A stretch of DNA of 64,000 nucleotides from Elmis aenea. Taxonomy: Eukaryota; Arthropoda; Insecta; Coleoptera; Elmidae. Positions 33,783-45,440 of the stretch are shown here, one piece after another. The notes beneath the pieces were generated by a model. The model worked only from the letters and a program-made list of their open reading frames with translations. It was not told where the DNA came from and ran no database searches. Within the stretch, counting starts at the first letter, position 1; each line of letters begins with the position of its first letter. Both the position numbers and the translations under genes were made by a program. The stretch is taken from assembly GCA_947652605.1 (NCBI GenBank), contig OX393581.1, forward strand, positions 10,606,640 through 10,670,639, written 5' to 3'.

Positions 33783-34280
33783 TCTCAGCTCCGTGAAGTT
33801 GGCTCCGCGATATTAAGCACAAAATCTAAAATATATCCCAAGATTTAGTGCTTATTTAGTGCTTTTTTGTGCTTTAAGAATTAACTTTATAACTGCAATA
33901 GTTTACGAGATATTTCAAAAATTGTTTTTGGACGCCAACTTCACGCTGGCTCCGCGACTTTGTCTGTATTCAATTTGCTATAGGATTTAGTGCTTATTTA
34001 GTGCTTTTTTGTGCTTCAAGAATTAACTTGATAACTACTTTGGTTTAGGAGATATTTCAAAAATCGTATTTTGGTGCCAACTTCACGCTGGCTCCGCGAC
34101 TTTGTCTGATCGTATTCAATTTGCTATATGATTTAGTGCTTATTTAGTGCTTTTTTGTGCTTCAAGAATGAACTTGATAACTACTTTGGTTTAGGAGATA
34201 TTTCAAAAATCGTACTTAGGCGCCAACCTAACGCTCACTCCGCAGCTTTGTCTGATCGTATTCAACTTGCTATAGAGTAT
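33783..34280. repeat. Tandem repeat, about 145-bp unit, three copies
   Basis: GATTTAGTGCTTATTTAGTG recurs at 33842, 33984 and 34130, each time followed by TTTGTGCTT, TAACTT and GAGATATTTCAAAAAT, and by CTGGCTCCGCGACTTTGTCT. A fourth truncated unit starts near 34277. Copies differ at scattered positions, most in the last one. Looks like a small satellite or a minisatellite inside an element. Confidence 0.85.
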
Positions 34281-35757
34281 TTAGTGCAAATTGAATACAA
34301 TCAGACCAAAATCGTTGAAATAATTTAAAAAACGTGAAAAAATTAATTTTTAATTTAGTAGTAGTATAATGATAATTTAATTTTAAAATTCCCATATTGT
34401 GCTGTAAAGCTGTAAAACTGTAATAGCTTTTAACTGAGGATTGTTTTAATAAAAATCCATGCCTTTGGGCGCTCTAATAAAAGGAGTATCCCAATAGTCA
34501 CATTTTAAAATAAAGGGGGCCCCTTTTTCCTTTTTATTTCTGTGGCTAAATTTTGATGACTTTATTTTTAACTGTCATGAAACTCTCTATTATATAAGTA
34601 ATTAGGCTTTGTTTTCACCTCCTTTGCTTTTCTAACAAAATATTTGTTTGTCACCTAATCTTGCTCATCAACCTTTCACCTACGTCAATTTGTTTTTGTT
34701 ACTTTCAGTACGTCACAGGCTATAACACATATTTTGCTAGAAAATATTTCCCTATATAAACCATCAAAATTCAATGTTCACCGTTCACTGTTGTCTTAAT
34801 AATTGTAGCGTTAACTAGTGTAGAAACTTGATTTAAAATAAATACTTTAAAAACGTCCTTTTTGGCTATTCATCCTGATAAAACGTCGAATCGTTGGTGA
34901 ACGTACTAATCACCTGGTGTCAGAGTCCAGCTCAATTCCACCGAGCGCCAGCACCTTAAAAAATCTCGTCACCCAGAACCGTGACATAACATTTTCTACT
35001 TTTGTATCATTTTTGCTAAGGCACATTGACCCACATCTAGAACAGCAGGTATATTTTAGTCAATGAAGTTTATTTGGACCTTTAACTATTCTTCCCATTG
35101 AACACTTGTCCCTTATTTATTGCTTTGCGAACATAAAAACTATTTGTCGTTTCAGATGGTCCAACCTATGCCCTTGTTTGGAATTTTAGCTGGTTTGTTT
35201 ATATTTTAGTGACCGATAATTCTACTGCAATTGCTTTAAAAACCTCTCATTTCACATCTATAATATGCTTTAATTTAATTTAAAGTTTACCTATGTGTTA
35301 AAATAAAGGAATTACACATTATCGAAGGTAATCCAAGTTGCCACCCAAGTACGATTTTTCAAGCCTCCTAAAAAACTACTGCAGATATAAAGTGCATTCT
35401 TGAAGCACAGAAAAAATATGTGCTTAAAAGATGTTGAGATAAAGTGTAACAAACAACAGGGGTTTACAAATTTTTAGAACAAAAGTGACTTGCACGTGTT
35501 ACACACAACAGGGTTCTTCGAATACAAAGTAAAGGGTTTTACCGATCGGAACTTGACTAGTTATACAAAATTTAAAAAACTTAAATATTCCTAAAAATAA
35601 GAAATTATATTTGCAAAACAATAAAACATGTGTAGAGTTTGAACTTTACAACAATAAGAATATAAAGAAATTAATCGATAAGTTGTAACATGTAATAAAG
35701 ATGATGAACATAAAATATAACTTTTTGTTCAGTACACGAATTATGAATCCAACAAAT
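34281..35757. other. No gene seen; possible LTR inside
   Basis: Apart from the LTR-like segment at about 34580-34917, nothing is recognised. The left 300 bp are A+T-rich with a short GGGGGCCCC palindrome near 34516. Confidence 0.35.
34580..34917 (+). mobile_element. Possible solo LTR
   Basis: The segment has a TATATAA box near 34753, AATAAA near 34838, and is followed by TGGTGTCAGAGTCCAGCTC. That resembles the LTR-to-primer-binding-site junction (TGGTGTCAGAGT-type) of insect LTR retrotransposons. No gag or pol coding follows, no second LTR or target duplication was found, and the left boundary is uncertain. Confidence 0.3.
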
Positions 35758-35957
35758 NNNNNNNNNNNNNNNNNNNNNNNNNNNNNNNNNNNNNNNNNNN
35801 NNNNNNNNNNNNNNNNNNNNNNNNNNNNNNNNNNNNNNNNNNNNNNNNNNNNNNNNNNNNNNNNNNNNNNNNNNNNNNNNNNNNNNNNNNNNNNNNNNNN
35901 NNNNNNNNNNNNNNNNNNNNNNNNNNNNNNNNNNNNNNNNNNNNNNNNNNNNNNNNN
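35758..35957. other. Assembly gap, 200 N
   Basis: Exactly 200 N, a placeholder length. ORFs running across it are artefacts. Unlike the first gap, no shared sequence is seen at the two edges. Confidence 0.95.
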
Positions 35958-37916
35958 GATTACTCCAACGTTTTTTTCCGAATTTTTTGTTACTATAAAT
36001 GGTATAGTAAAATTTCATCGCTGCAGCGTAATCTCTTGTAGGTATAATATAAAATTCAGTTCAATCTCAACAATAGTTTTTGAGCTACGTCTTATCAAAG
36101 CGTAAGATTTGTGCAAAGATTCCTTAATTCGGAACAAAAACGAGTCAAACACAACATTTTCCATCAATATTTGAACTGGTTTTTGACAAACCCATGCGAT
36201 TTTATACGGAGATTTTTGACTACAGATGACACATAGATCCATCACAACATATCTGAGATGAAAGAATAATCCAAACAATGGATTCTTTATTATATAAGAA
36301 AGGCTCAGAAAGTTACTTCGGCTGGAGAATTCATAGCGTCAGTTTTTTTTTCTGTTCTCATAGGATCTCATCATTATTGACTACCTTTCAAAGCTATATC
36401 TAGAAAGTACTACGCTAATTTATTAAACCGATTAAAACAAAGAATAGTTAACAAGACCACGTTTGGCGAAGAAAACGTGCTCTTTCATTACAAAAACGCA
36501 CAGTCTCACTCGTCCCAAATTGACTTCCACAATTAAAGAACTGTGCATCTGATTGATTTTCTCTGCGCCGCTCTCTCCAGATTTGGTCCCATTTAACTAT
36601 AATCTGTTTCCAAACTAAAAAGAAAAACACAAAAAGTTCATCAAATGAGGAGGTCATCGCAGCTATAGTTGCTAATTTTGCAGAACTCGACGAAAAGTCG
36701 ACAAAGAGGGCATAATGAGGCTGAAGTCGCTGAAATATAGGTATGCTTTGGGCTTTGAGGAGATAATGTAAAAAGGTAAAAGTCATATTTAAGCTATTAA
36801 AAAATTGTTTCTTACGCCGGGTCAAGGACTTTTCGACCCACCCACACTTAGGAGTGGCATCAAGTAGTAGTGAACCCTTCGACAGGTCTCATAAGAAATC
36901 AAATTAAACAAAAACAATAGATCTTTATATTATTAGCGACTTCGTCATATTCTCTATAGCGACACAAGTAAAACAAGCAAACGAAATTATTCATACAAAG
37001 TGTAAGCAAGAAAGTTTTTCGAGGAATTATACATCAGCGCATTCAGAAAATTATACTTAATGCAAAAAGCCCTCCAGCTACACCCGCAGAACAATTAAAA
37101 CAGTACAACCCTACCGCATGTTCATGCGAACCCTCAAATTGCCAATTATATAATTCACTGCGGCATTTACTATTATTAAATACAGGAGATATGTGAGCCA
37201 CCGGGACAAATCTACCATCAGACAGTATGCTAATGTTCTAAGCTCGCTAGTTTTACACGGACGTAATTTACCTGAGCCACTTAACGCTCATACGTACGAC
37301 CCCATTAACATAATGCTAACTATTGTTTCATCTGAGTTAATTTATTAAAGCACCCGACTACAAAGTAGAGGAAAAAGAGGTAAAAATAATGTTGCATGTA
37401 TGCTTTTTTTCGAGTAAAAAAGGCGGCGACACAGATAAGCTGCATCCATTAGTTCTCATTATTTTTCACTTCGTTTTGCATCCATATTATTTGTAGAAGC
37501 GAAGCAGATGCCTTTAGAGACCATAAAATATGAGCAAAGCATTGAAGACCAAAGAACTCGTGCAACGGCTACAGTACAAAAAGTCTTTACAACGCATTAT
37601 AAAAAAAAGAAGCTTAAAATACTGGATGAAATAAAACATGTTGAACCGGAAGCTCATAATGATGAAAATTGCAGAATGCAGAATATAGAGACACTGGTAG
37701 CAACGATAGAAATAGACTATGTTTAAAATTGGTAATGAAAAATACAAAATATACTACATATTGCAAGAGTTCGGTAAGAACTACTTATGCAATTTATTTT
37801 TGATTACTTTCTAATTATTTTTTTTGTAAGCTCGTGATCGTTGACAGGCAATCTATTTTTCACGCCCAGGACTATTTTCAGTAGTTTAAATTCATTGAAA
37901 TTATCTTAATTTTAAT
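35958..37916. other. No supported gene
   Basis: A 125-codon minus ORF (36448-36825) and a 72-codon plus ORF (37508-37726) lie in slightly less A+T-rich DNA. On the plus strand around 36630-36710 the frame EEVIAAIVANFAELDEKS looks protein-like but is short and isolated. Nothing matches a family I can name. Confidence 0.35.
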
Positions 37917-39099
37917 CAGGGACTAAAAACGAAAAAAAAATCCCTTCGTTTCTGTACGGAACGAAAACGAAATATATCGTTTTCGTTCTTTTCGTTCTAA
38001 CCGAAAAAATTCTTTTTTCGTTTTCGTGAACCGAAATAAAAACGGTTAAAACCGGTTTTACAATATTTTTTTGTCACCAAAAAATCAATTTTTTTTCTGG
38101 TCACCACAACCCTCTATAAATACGATAACAATATTTGCGTCTCAACTAAAATATAAACGATGACGATGGGGTTTGATGCTCACGGACAGCATATTTTAGA
38201 CTGGCGAACCATCGCCATATTAAATTTACCAAAACCTTAAACACATTAACATTTAACCATTTTATTAAGTTTAACACCCGTTAGGTGCAAAACGCAACGT
38301 GATTAGATTAAATTAAACACACGATCTTTATCTAAAAATATGAAAATATAGCAAGTGCTGTTTTAAATTTGTTTTACTACTAAAAATCTATGCATTTGAA
38401 TTAAATAAGATCCTGCTGTAATTATTTAAAAAGACAAAAGAAGGAATTCAATTGGATAATTTACTAAATGTTGTAAATAAAAAATATATTTAAACTTATA
38501 ATAACTTGAAATATACTTTAGCTTTATAGTTTGTACATACCATACAATATACATTTTCACATTCCGTTAAATCTTACTAGCAACTCATCTTCCAATAAAT
38601 CTTCTTTTACATTAGTCCTTTTCGAAGTAAGAATAAATTTTACTATTAGTTATTATGTCTAAACGCAAATAAAACATACACATTGATAATATATATCTAA
38701 TCAAGTGAATATTCTATATTGATGATCTAAAAAACAAATTAGAAATAGAGAATATCTGTACCGTTAATTGTGTTACACGAAATTGCAAGTATAAACAATA
38801 AAGTTGTTAATACATACTCACGTAAATATATGGAGATAAGTGAAGCTCACTTATTTCAAGTGAGATTTTTTACTGCCTCGTGGAGTCTCCCCAGCACAGA
38901 AGGTAAATTCGCGTTTGTGTTTAACAAATAAAATTGAAATAGCGACAAAACCGGTTAAAACCGGTTTTGGAAAATATTTATTTCGTTTTTGTTCTTGAAC
39001 GAAAAATAATAATTTCGTTTTCGGTTTCGTTTTCGTTCTTAAAAAAATTTCGGTTAATTTCGTTTAACGTTTTCGTTTTCGTTCCGTTCTCAGTCCCTG
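37917..39099. mobile_element. hAT element with ACGAAAACGAAA-rich ends
   Basis: 1183 bp with ends CAGGGACTAAAAACG and (inverted) CAGGGACTGAGAACGG. It is flanked by the 8-bp duplication ATTTTAAT (37909-37916 and 39100-39107). Both subterminal zones are packed with GAACGAAAACGAAA and AACCGGTTTT repeats on opposite strands. No transposase domain recognised in the A+T-rich interior, so it is non-autonomous or decayed. Confidence 0.9.
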
Positions 39100-39199
39100 A
39101 TTTTAATTAGCTTTATGATTCAATTGATCACGTTCGATTAAAGAAATATTTTGAGTTATGAAATGAACGGCAAACCCCCGAAATTATCTATAACGGGAA

Positions 39200-39441
39200 A
39201 TATTTTACTATAATTTGTAATTTTGACCCGGTAACCGATATGCCTGCGGTCCAGATGGTTTACAGTTTTGACGTACCCATGACTGTATAATCTTTACGAT
39301 CTGCAATTTGACATAACCCATGTTCCACCCAAAAGACTTGCACCTTTGCTTATTTAACACATATTTAGATTTCAGGAGATGCACCTGACAAACTAGAGAG
39401 CGCCAAGCCATCGCCTTACCAATCGAACTGATTATAAACAT
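39200..39441 (-). repeat. tRNA-derived SINE-like relic
   Basis: On the minus strand the left end reads CAGTTCGATTGGTAAGGCG, close to an RNA polymerase III A box (TRGCNNAGYNGG type). About 35 bases later comes GTCAGGTGCATCTCCTGA, whose CAGG/CCTG stem and spacing fit a degraded B box/T arm. A body of about 170 bp follows without a coding signature. No flanking duplication was identified. The 77-codon ORF overlapping it is not considered real. Confidence 0.4.
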
Positions 39442-40486
39442 AAAATTCGCGTTTGATTTAATTAACCCCTTGATTTTTATTAATATTTACTCGGTACTCC
39501 AGTCATACCATTACAATATGTAACATACATCACCTTTGCGAGATCTTTTTGAAGTATCTACACACTTTATGGAATTAAAGAGTTTCTCTCTGATGTCACC
39601 CTGCGTAGGCCATAATTAAATCGATTTTATTTGAGAAACTTCAAATAACAAACAACCCTTGGATTCGAAGTTTTCTACCCTTCAGTGTTCCGTTAATCAA
39701 GCGAATTTGCCACTGAAGGATCTAGTGACGCAAACAGGAATCAGTAATAACCCGATTTCCAGCTAAAAACTTTATTGAAGTCGTATCACACTGAGAATTG
39801 GATGGTTAAATCGCAACCCAAGCAACGCCGCATAATTGGCAAAGTAAATGAACATAGTTTTGTTTTCTAAAACCGCGAATTCCAATCCGCTTTAATTGCT
39901 ATGGCTTGACGATAATTTAACGGATTTATTGGATATACATTTTCAATCCTTTGCCTATTATACTCTTGTGACTTCCCCCATTAGAAAATATTACAATTTT
40001 TACGTTTGCAGTACGACGAATCAAAAAAGAATAAACAGAAAAATTACAAACAGCTGTTAACCAAATAAATAACTGGAGAAATAGACGGCCATGTAAGCTA
40101 AATAAATCACAATCATTAGTAGCGATAAATAAAAAATTCCAGTACTCCTTATTGACAACAAAATGCAGCTTTCAAGTGCAGCAAAATACTGTTACACTAA
40201 TATTGCCCGGCGCCTCCACCATATGTTGGAGATGCTGGGATATTATTTTTCAAAATTCTTGTTTACTTTTCTGTCTGGAAGTCATTTGTGTAGTTGTTGA
40301 AAATGGAATAGTCATAGAAGACATTTTAAATGAAATATAGAAAACTATCCCAAACTTGTGCGACTCAAGATATTCAAACTACAAAAAAAGAAACTTACAA
40401 AAAGATGAAATTCGGGATAATTTCTGAGGTTATACAAAAGTCAACTCATGATTTCTGGAAAGAATGTGGGTATAATGGGTATTATA
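39442..40486. other. No gene seen
   Basis: Mixed composition. Two plus ORFs of 62-70 codons near the right side have no domain, and the second runs into the family D terminus. Confidence 0.4.
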
Positions 40487-41970
40487 CAGGGTTATTCAAA
40501 TTCGAGGCCCACCATGGGGATCTCGCTTATTATAATAGCTAGAGTATAGGTTTAAATTTGGCAAAGTTGCTAAATTCGATGCTCATTGATAATCCAAAGA
40601 GAAATTGGAAATATCTGAAACGGTATCCGTGAAAATTAGGAAAAACTGGAAAATGCGATTTTTGAAAATCGTTTATAACTCCTTTGGAATTTGAAATATT
40701 TTAAATGTGTAAAGACATTGCCCAAGCAACTTTTCAAGCCGAATCGAATGGTCGTCACAAATTTTTGCTAGATTGATTTGTTTTTGTTTTATGACAACCA
40801 ACTTTGTTTTTTCTTATAAGCGCAATTTTTGCTATTTACATAATCAAGAAGCATTAATTTTTCTGAATCCATTGAGATATCACACATGGTATTTTACTTC
40901 TACATTAATTGTCAAATTTGAAAAAATACGTTTCAAACAATAACTATCAATCAGGTAGGCCGGTCATTGCAGTTTATGTTGTTTCCATGACAACCAATCA
41001 ACAAACTCAAAGTTTTGAAAGCCTATTATTTGTCACAATAATAAATTCGTAAATATTAACTTTAATAGCGAAAAAAAACGCGATATGCTCCGAATTTTTT
41101 ATACCGTTCTTTTAAGTTTTGTTATACTTTATCACATGCTTTATACAGATTTACTTAAGTTTATGTTTAACATAGAAAAATAGTGTTTTTTTCGGATATT
41201 GTTGTAATAAAAATGTTTTTTTTTATTGTTATCTGAAACCTTTCTGCCATATTTTTCTCTAATTTTAGCAAAAGCCTCATATTTCCCTGTTTCTGTGCAA
41301 CGAACAAAAATGTGTGTGCGAGGGTTGTCTTCTATCTGGATATGTTTCTGCATATCGTTGACTTAACAGTGTAGAGTTCCTATTCAATGAATAAAAAATT
41401 AAAGTTCATTTTTACGAATTTATTAATGTGACAAGTAACAGACTTTTAGTTTGTTGATTGGTAGTCATGGAGAAACAACATAAACTACAATGACCGGCCT
41501 ACCTGATTGATAGTTATTGTTTGAAACGTATTTTTTCAAATTTGACAATTAATGTAGAAGTAAAATACCATGTGTGATATCTCAATGGATTCAGAAAAAT
41601 TAATGCTATTTGTTTATGTAAATAGCAAAAATTACGTCCATAAGCAAAAACAAAGTTGGTTGTCATAAAACAAAAACGAATCAATCTAGCAAAAATTTGT
41701 GACGACCATTCGATTCGGCTTGAAAAGTTGCTTGGGCAATGTCTTTACACATTTAAAATATTTCAAATTCCAAAGGAGTTATAGACGATTTTCAAAAATT
41801 GCATTTTCCAGTTTTTCTTAATTTTCTCGGATACGGTTTGAGATATTTTCAATTTCTCTTTGGATTATCAATGAGCATCGAGTTTAGCAACTTTGCCAAA
41901 TTTAAACCTACACTCTAGCTATTATAATAAGCGAGATCCCCATGGTGGGCCTCGAATTTGAATAACCCTG
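40487..41970. mobile_element. Family D foldback element, copy 3 (most complete)
   Basis: 1484 bp flanked by TA. The ends CAGGGTTATTCAAATTCGAG and the inverted equivalent open two long arms, about 40487-41064 and 41400-41970, that are near-perfect inverted copies (about 575 bp each) around a roughly 335-bp loop. The arms carry GGGGATCTCGCTTATTATAA and GAGAAATTGGAAATATCTGA, also found in copies 1 and 2. The loop has only a 70-codon ORF without a domain. TA duplication and CAGGGT ends point to a Tc1/mariner-driven foldback, without proof. Confidence 0.9.
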
Positions 41971-42049
41971 TATATAAATAACTAGGTTCAAACCAAACTT
42001 GACTTTGATTATTTAACCTCAAATGATAGATTATTTATTTTATTTAGTC

Positions 42050-42690
42050 ATTAGTCCTTCTACTGTTAGTTGCAGGACTGTTGAGTTGTGTTGTGCTGAC
42101 TTTTTTTCCATGTTTTTCTGTCTTGTGCTAGATTTTGTATGTCATTCCATTTGATTTTTCTGTCCGTTCCTGCTTTTTTAACTTCGTTTTTCCATGTTTT
42201 TCTCGGTCCACCTCTTTTGTTTTTTCCCTGAGATCTTGCTTCATAGGCTTTTCTGGTTATACTTTCTTCTCTCATCCTATAAATGTGACCCAACCCAACA
42301 GTTGTATTCCTTGTATTTTTGTTTCAATTGATTTTATCAATAATTGTTCTCTATATGATTCATTTCCGATTCTATTTTGTTCTTTTTTTGGCTTGGATTT
42401 TTCTTAGTAGTCTCGTTTCTGCTGCATTCACTCAGCTTCTATTTTTATTTGTGTGTTCACGTTTCACTTCCGTATAAAAGTGCCGGAGACTACATTTTTT
42501 AGCACTTCCACTCTTGTTCGTTTTGGGACTTCTCTATTTCCAAAAAATGTTCTTAAACTCTTAAATATTTTCTCCACACTTCCTGTTCTTTCGCTTAGTT
42601 CCTTATCCATTCTTCTATTTTTCTCTATGATCACTCCTAAATATTTAGAGCTTTCTACTAACTGTTCCAACCTAAGCCCATTTAAGTGAT
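42050..42690 (-). pseudogene. RTE-like LINE reverse transcriptase, C-terminal relic
   Basis: The minus strand, read from 42670, gives SSKYLGVIIEKNRRMDKELS, the thumb-side YLG motif of RTE-like reverse transcriptases. After a broken zone it gives MGHIYRMREES and KRGGPRKTWKNEVKKAG, the same C-terminal module as RWFGHLNRM...RPRKTWNDEV in the copy at 18540-19548, followed by LAQDRKTWKK. The two relics are clearly different families. Frameshifts and stops separate the open pieces and the catalytic FADD block is absent. No target duplication or tail was identified. Confidence 0.8.
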
Positions 42691-43659
42691 GTTACGTCCT
42701 TTGTTGTAGGTAAAGAGCAAAATAATATAGAGGTGGGAAATTATTTTTTTACCATTTACGAGTCCTTTTGATTCTCAATAAATTCAACTTATCCGTTATA
42801 ATAACTTAAATCTAGTTGTAATAATATAAGCACAAAAATTGGACGTTACTATCATCTGAAAAATCTTATTTTTATATTAGAAAAACACGCTGGAAACATT
42901 TGCATCTAGTTCTCAATCATCGTAACAAAAAGAGAACATTATTTCTCGAATGTTACCTTCCGTTCAAGTGTATGCAATTTACCACTGGAAAGTTAATGCT
43001 AGCATCCAATTTTCCTACAGCGAGATGAGAAAAATAGAGAAAATATGAGATAATCTTTATGTCGTCTCGTGTCGCGGCATTACTAGAAATACTTCGACAT
43101 CGCTGGGACGTGTTTCACTGTCCGACTAGACGAAGTTGTGCAATAAGCGTTGCCATTCAAGTAAACTATCGCAAAGAATTTCAGCTAGTGGAGATGTTGT
43201 AAAACTTTATTTGCCAAGAATTATCAACATGTCCAGAAGTAGCGTCCGTAAATGTTCCGACACAGCGTGGCGATTTTTTCTTGTGTTTATCTCGAGCGAA
43301 CATGAAACTATTTAATTAACTCGAGAAATAGCAATTAGTTTTCAATATAAGCTGTGGTTTAATAATTATCCGGGTAAAGTTTTAATATACAATTCACAAC
43401 TCCATTATCTCTGCTTCACATCGCAACAACTATCGAACTACTAAACTGCACTAACCACAAACGAAGAGAGATAGAACAATAAAATATTATCTCCGAGACA
43501 ATTTCTTTTTTATAAAACACAAAATTATTGTCTAAAAAAATTGCTCAACGTGAAACTTAAAAAAATAGCCTGAAAGAGAAATTATAAACATTATTCTGGC
43601 ACAAACGTTACGATACACAAAATTACGGACTGTTTTAAACACAAAATATGTTAATTTAA
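42691..43659. other. No gene seen
   Basis: 43040-43330 is less A+T-rich with several CpG, but no open frame with a domain. Possibly single-copy host DNA. Confidence 0.35.
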
Positions 43660-44613
43660 CCCTTAACCCGAAGTATGTGTCTGACAGACACGTACTATTT
43701 TTACTTTTGCAATACTGAACGTAATCATTCTTTTGGTTCTTCCACCCTCTAGGTATGCTCCTCACGTGACTCGAAGTGACAGTTAACGTCAAATACGGCC
43801 AGTTGCGATTTGTCGTTTGTTGAGCACAGGTCAATTGTGAAAAGTTTCGGTGTCTGGTAGACACATACTTCTAGAAACGGTTAAATTTTTCAGTGTTGTG
43901 AGACACACACTTCTAGCAAGTGAAACACAATGGATGTTCCAAGTACTTTTGATGGTCGTAGAGCGTCCAAACGACGACGAAACGAAGTCTATAGATATGA
44001 TGAACCTAACTTTGAAGCGAAAATTAAGAAGTGTTTAGAAGAATTGGAGGCAGAAGAAGATTCAACCCTAGATGAACCCATAGACAATTCGGACGATAAC
44101 CCGGATTACACACAACAGTCAATAACACACCAGAGACTTGATGATTCTGATGAAAGTGAATATGATAGCGATACACAGATGAGAATAATACTGGAAACCT
44201 AAATATAAACACATCTCAAACTATCCACGAAAAGCCTGATGCATTACCTGAATATTTCTTTTCCAAAAATGGATTCAAATGGAGTAGTAAAAAACCTCCA
44301 ACTGGACTGAAAATAGCTCAATGCTCAACACAATATTGTAAAGAGTAAACCAGGAATGCCTAATACCTTAGGAGCGTTAGGCCCTAAACCCCAAATGGAA
44401 GATATTTTCTTTTATATAATCTTCTATTATTGTTTATGTTTTTATAAATTTTTTTTAACTTGCAACAATGTTAATAATATGAATAAATGCCCATACATAC
44501 CGTACATATCTTTATTGTTCCACATTAGGGAAAATTTGTGATTTTTGTAATTACGTGTCTGAGAGACACATACTTCCAAAAGTAGACTAAAAGATTATAC
44601 TTCTGGTTAAGGG
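43660..44613 (+). mobile_element. piggyBac-type element, internally deleted
   Basis: 954 bp flanked by TTAA on both sides (43656-43659 and 44614-44617). The ends are CCCTTAACCCGAAGTATG and (inverted) CCCTTAACCAGAAGTAT. TTAA duplication with CCC-type ends is diagnostic for piggyBac. The motif GTGTCTGnnAGACAC(A)TAC recurs near both ends and again at about 43849 and 43899. The interior holds the N-terminus of a transposase. The catalytic middle is missing. Confidence 0.9.
43930..44335 (+). pseudogene. piggyBac transposase N-terminus
   Basis: ATG at 43930 opens 90 codons. They are a short basic stretch (RRASKRRRNEVYRYD), then a long acidic region (EELEAEEDSTLDEPIDNSDD and SDESEYDSDT), as is usual before the catalytic domain of piggyBac transposases. 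A stop follows at 44202. In another frame soon after, EYFFSKNGFKWSSKKPPTGL resembles the FxSKNGxxW segment that starts the conserved domain. The DDD catalytic core and C-terminal Cys-rich zinc finger are absent, so the element depends on a transposase from elsewhere. Intact families run to about 550-600 residues. Confidence 0.7.
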
Positions 44614-44818
44614 TTAAACATCTAAATACCTTAAATATTTAAAGAAATACTAATTAAGGACAAAATGGGGAACCACTGCAATTACATTTCTACTCATGTA
44701 ATCTTTGTCGAACACGATTATTTAGTGAGGCATGTGAAAATTTTCGCAATATTAAAGCCCCCTTTTCGTATAGGTATCAATTGAGAGAAAAAAAAGATCT
44801 TTGAACTTCTGTTGGAAA

Positions 44819-45440
44819 GAAAATTTCCTTCACCTGTCAAATTTGCGTTTTTAACCAATCTTAAATCTTCTAGAGACTACAAATAGCAACATTATTACAC
44901 GGTAATAATTTTACATTCCCCTGCCAGATGTTGATCCTCCTGCCAAAATTGCGTTTTCAACCAATAACAAACTCAGATTTCCTAGAAACGATCAATAAAC
45001 AATCATACACTGATAATAGTCTTTTCGCAATTAACAGATTTGCATGCGCTTATTGGTCGTTCTAAGAAATCTGAGTTTGTGATTGGTCGAAAATATAAAT
45101 TTGGAGAGGAAATTAAACATTTTGGTCTTGATAATTTTTGACGAATTTCGGCGACCAGTAGCGTTACTTTAATATAGATTAAACCACACCCCTGACGCAC
45201 CACTCTGAGGGTACATGTGAAATTTTACATAACATACATTTAATTTGACCGGTAGGTTAGGTGAAGGAAATTTTCTGACAAAATATAGCTCGTGCATTGC
45301 AAATAATCGATAATTTTTGACAAATCTTTACTCATGCAAGTTAAATAAGAAAAAATCACCCATGCACTTCGTGGACTCGTTTTTTTCAGCTCAACTTGCA
45401 TTCGGGCATATTTACCAAAAATTATCGATAATTTTCAGTT
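44819..45440 (-). repeat. Family A repeat, copy 3 (inverted)
   Basis: Inverted relative to copies 1 and 2. Its right end (GAAAATTTCCTTCACCTG) lies at 44819 and its left part runs to about 45440. The remaining few bases of the left end (ATTAGTAGTAATATAAT, inverted) are found beyond family B copy 2 at about 46112-46130, so family B was inserted into it. Confidence 0.8.

Noticed and set aside
35671..36105. ORFs of 115 and 134 codons
   Set aside because: They cross the second N gap; the readable flanks show no domain.
43532..43864. 110-codon minus ORF
   Set aside because: It crosses the left terminus of the piggyBac element and combines unrelated sequence.
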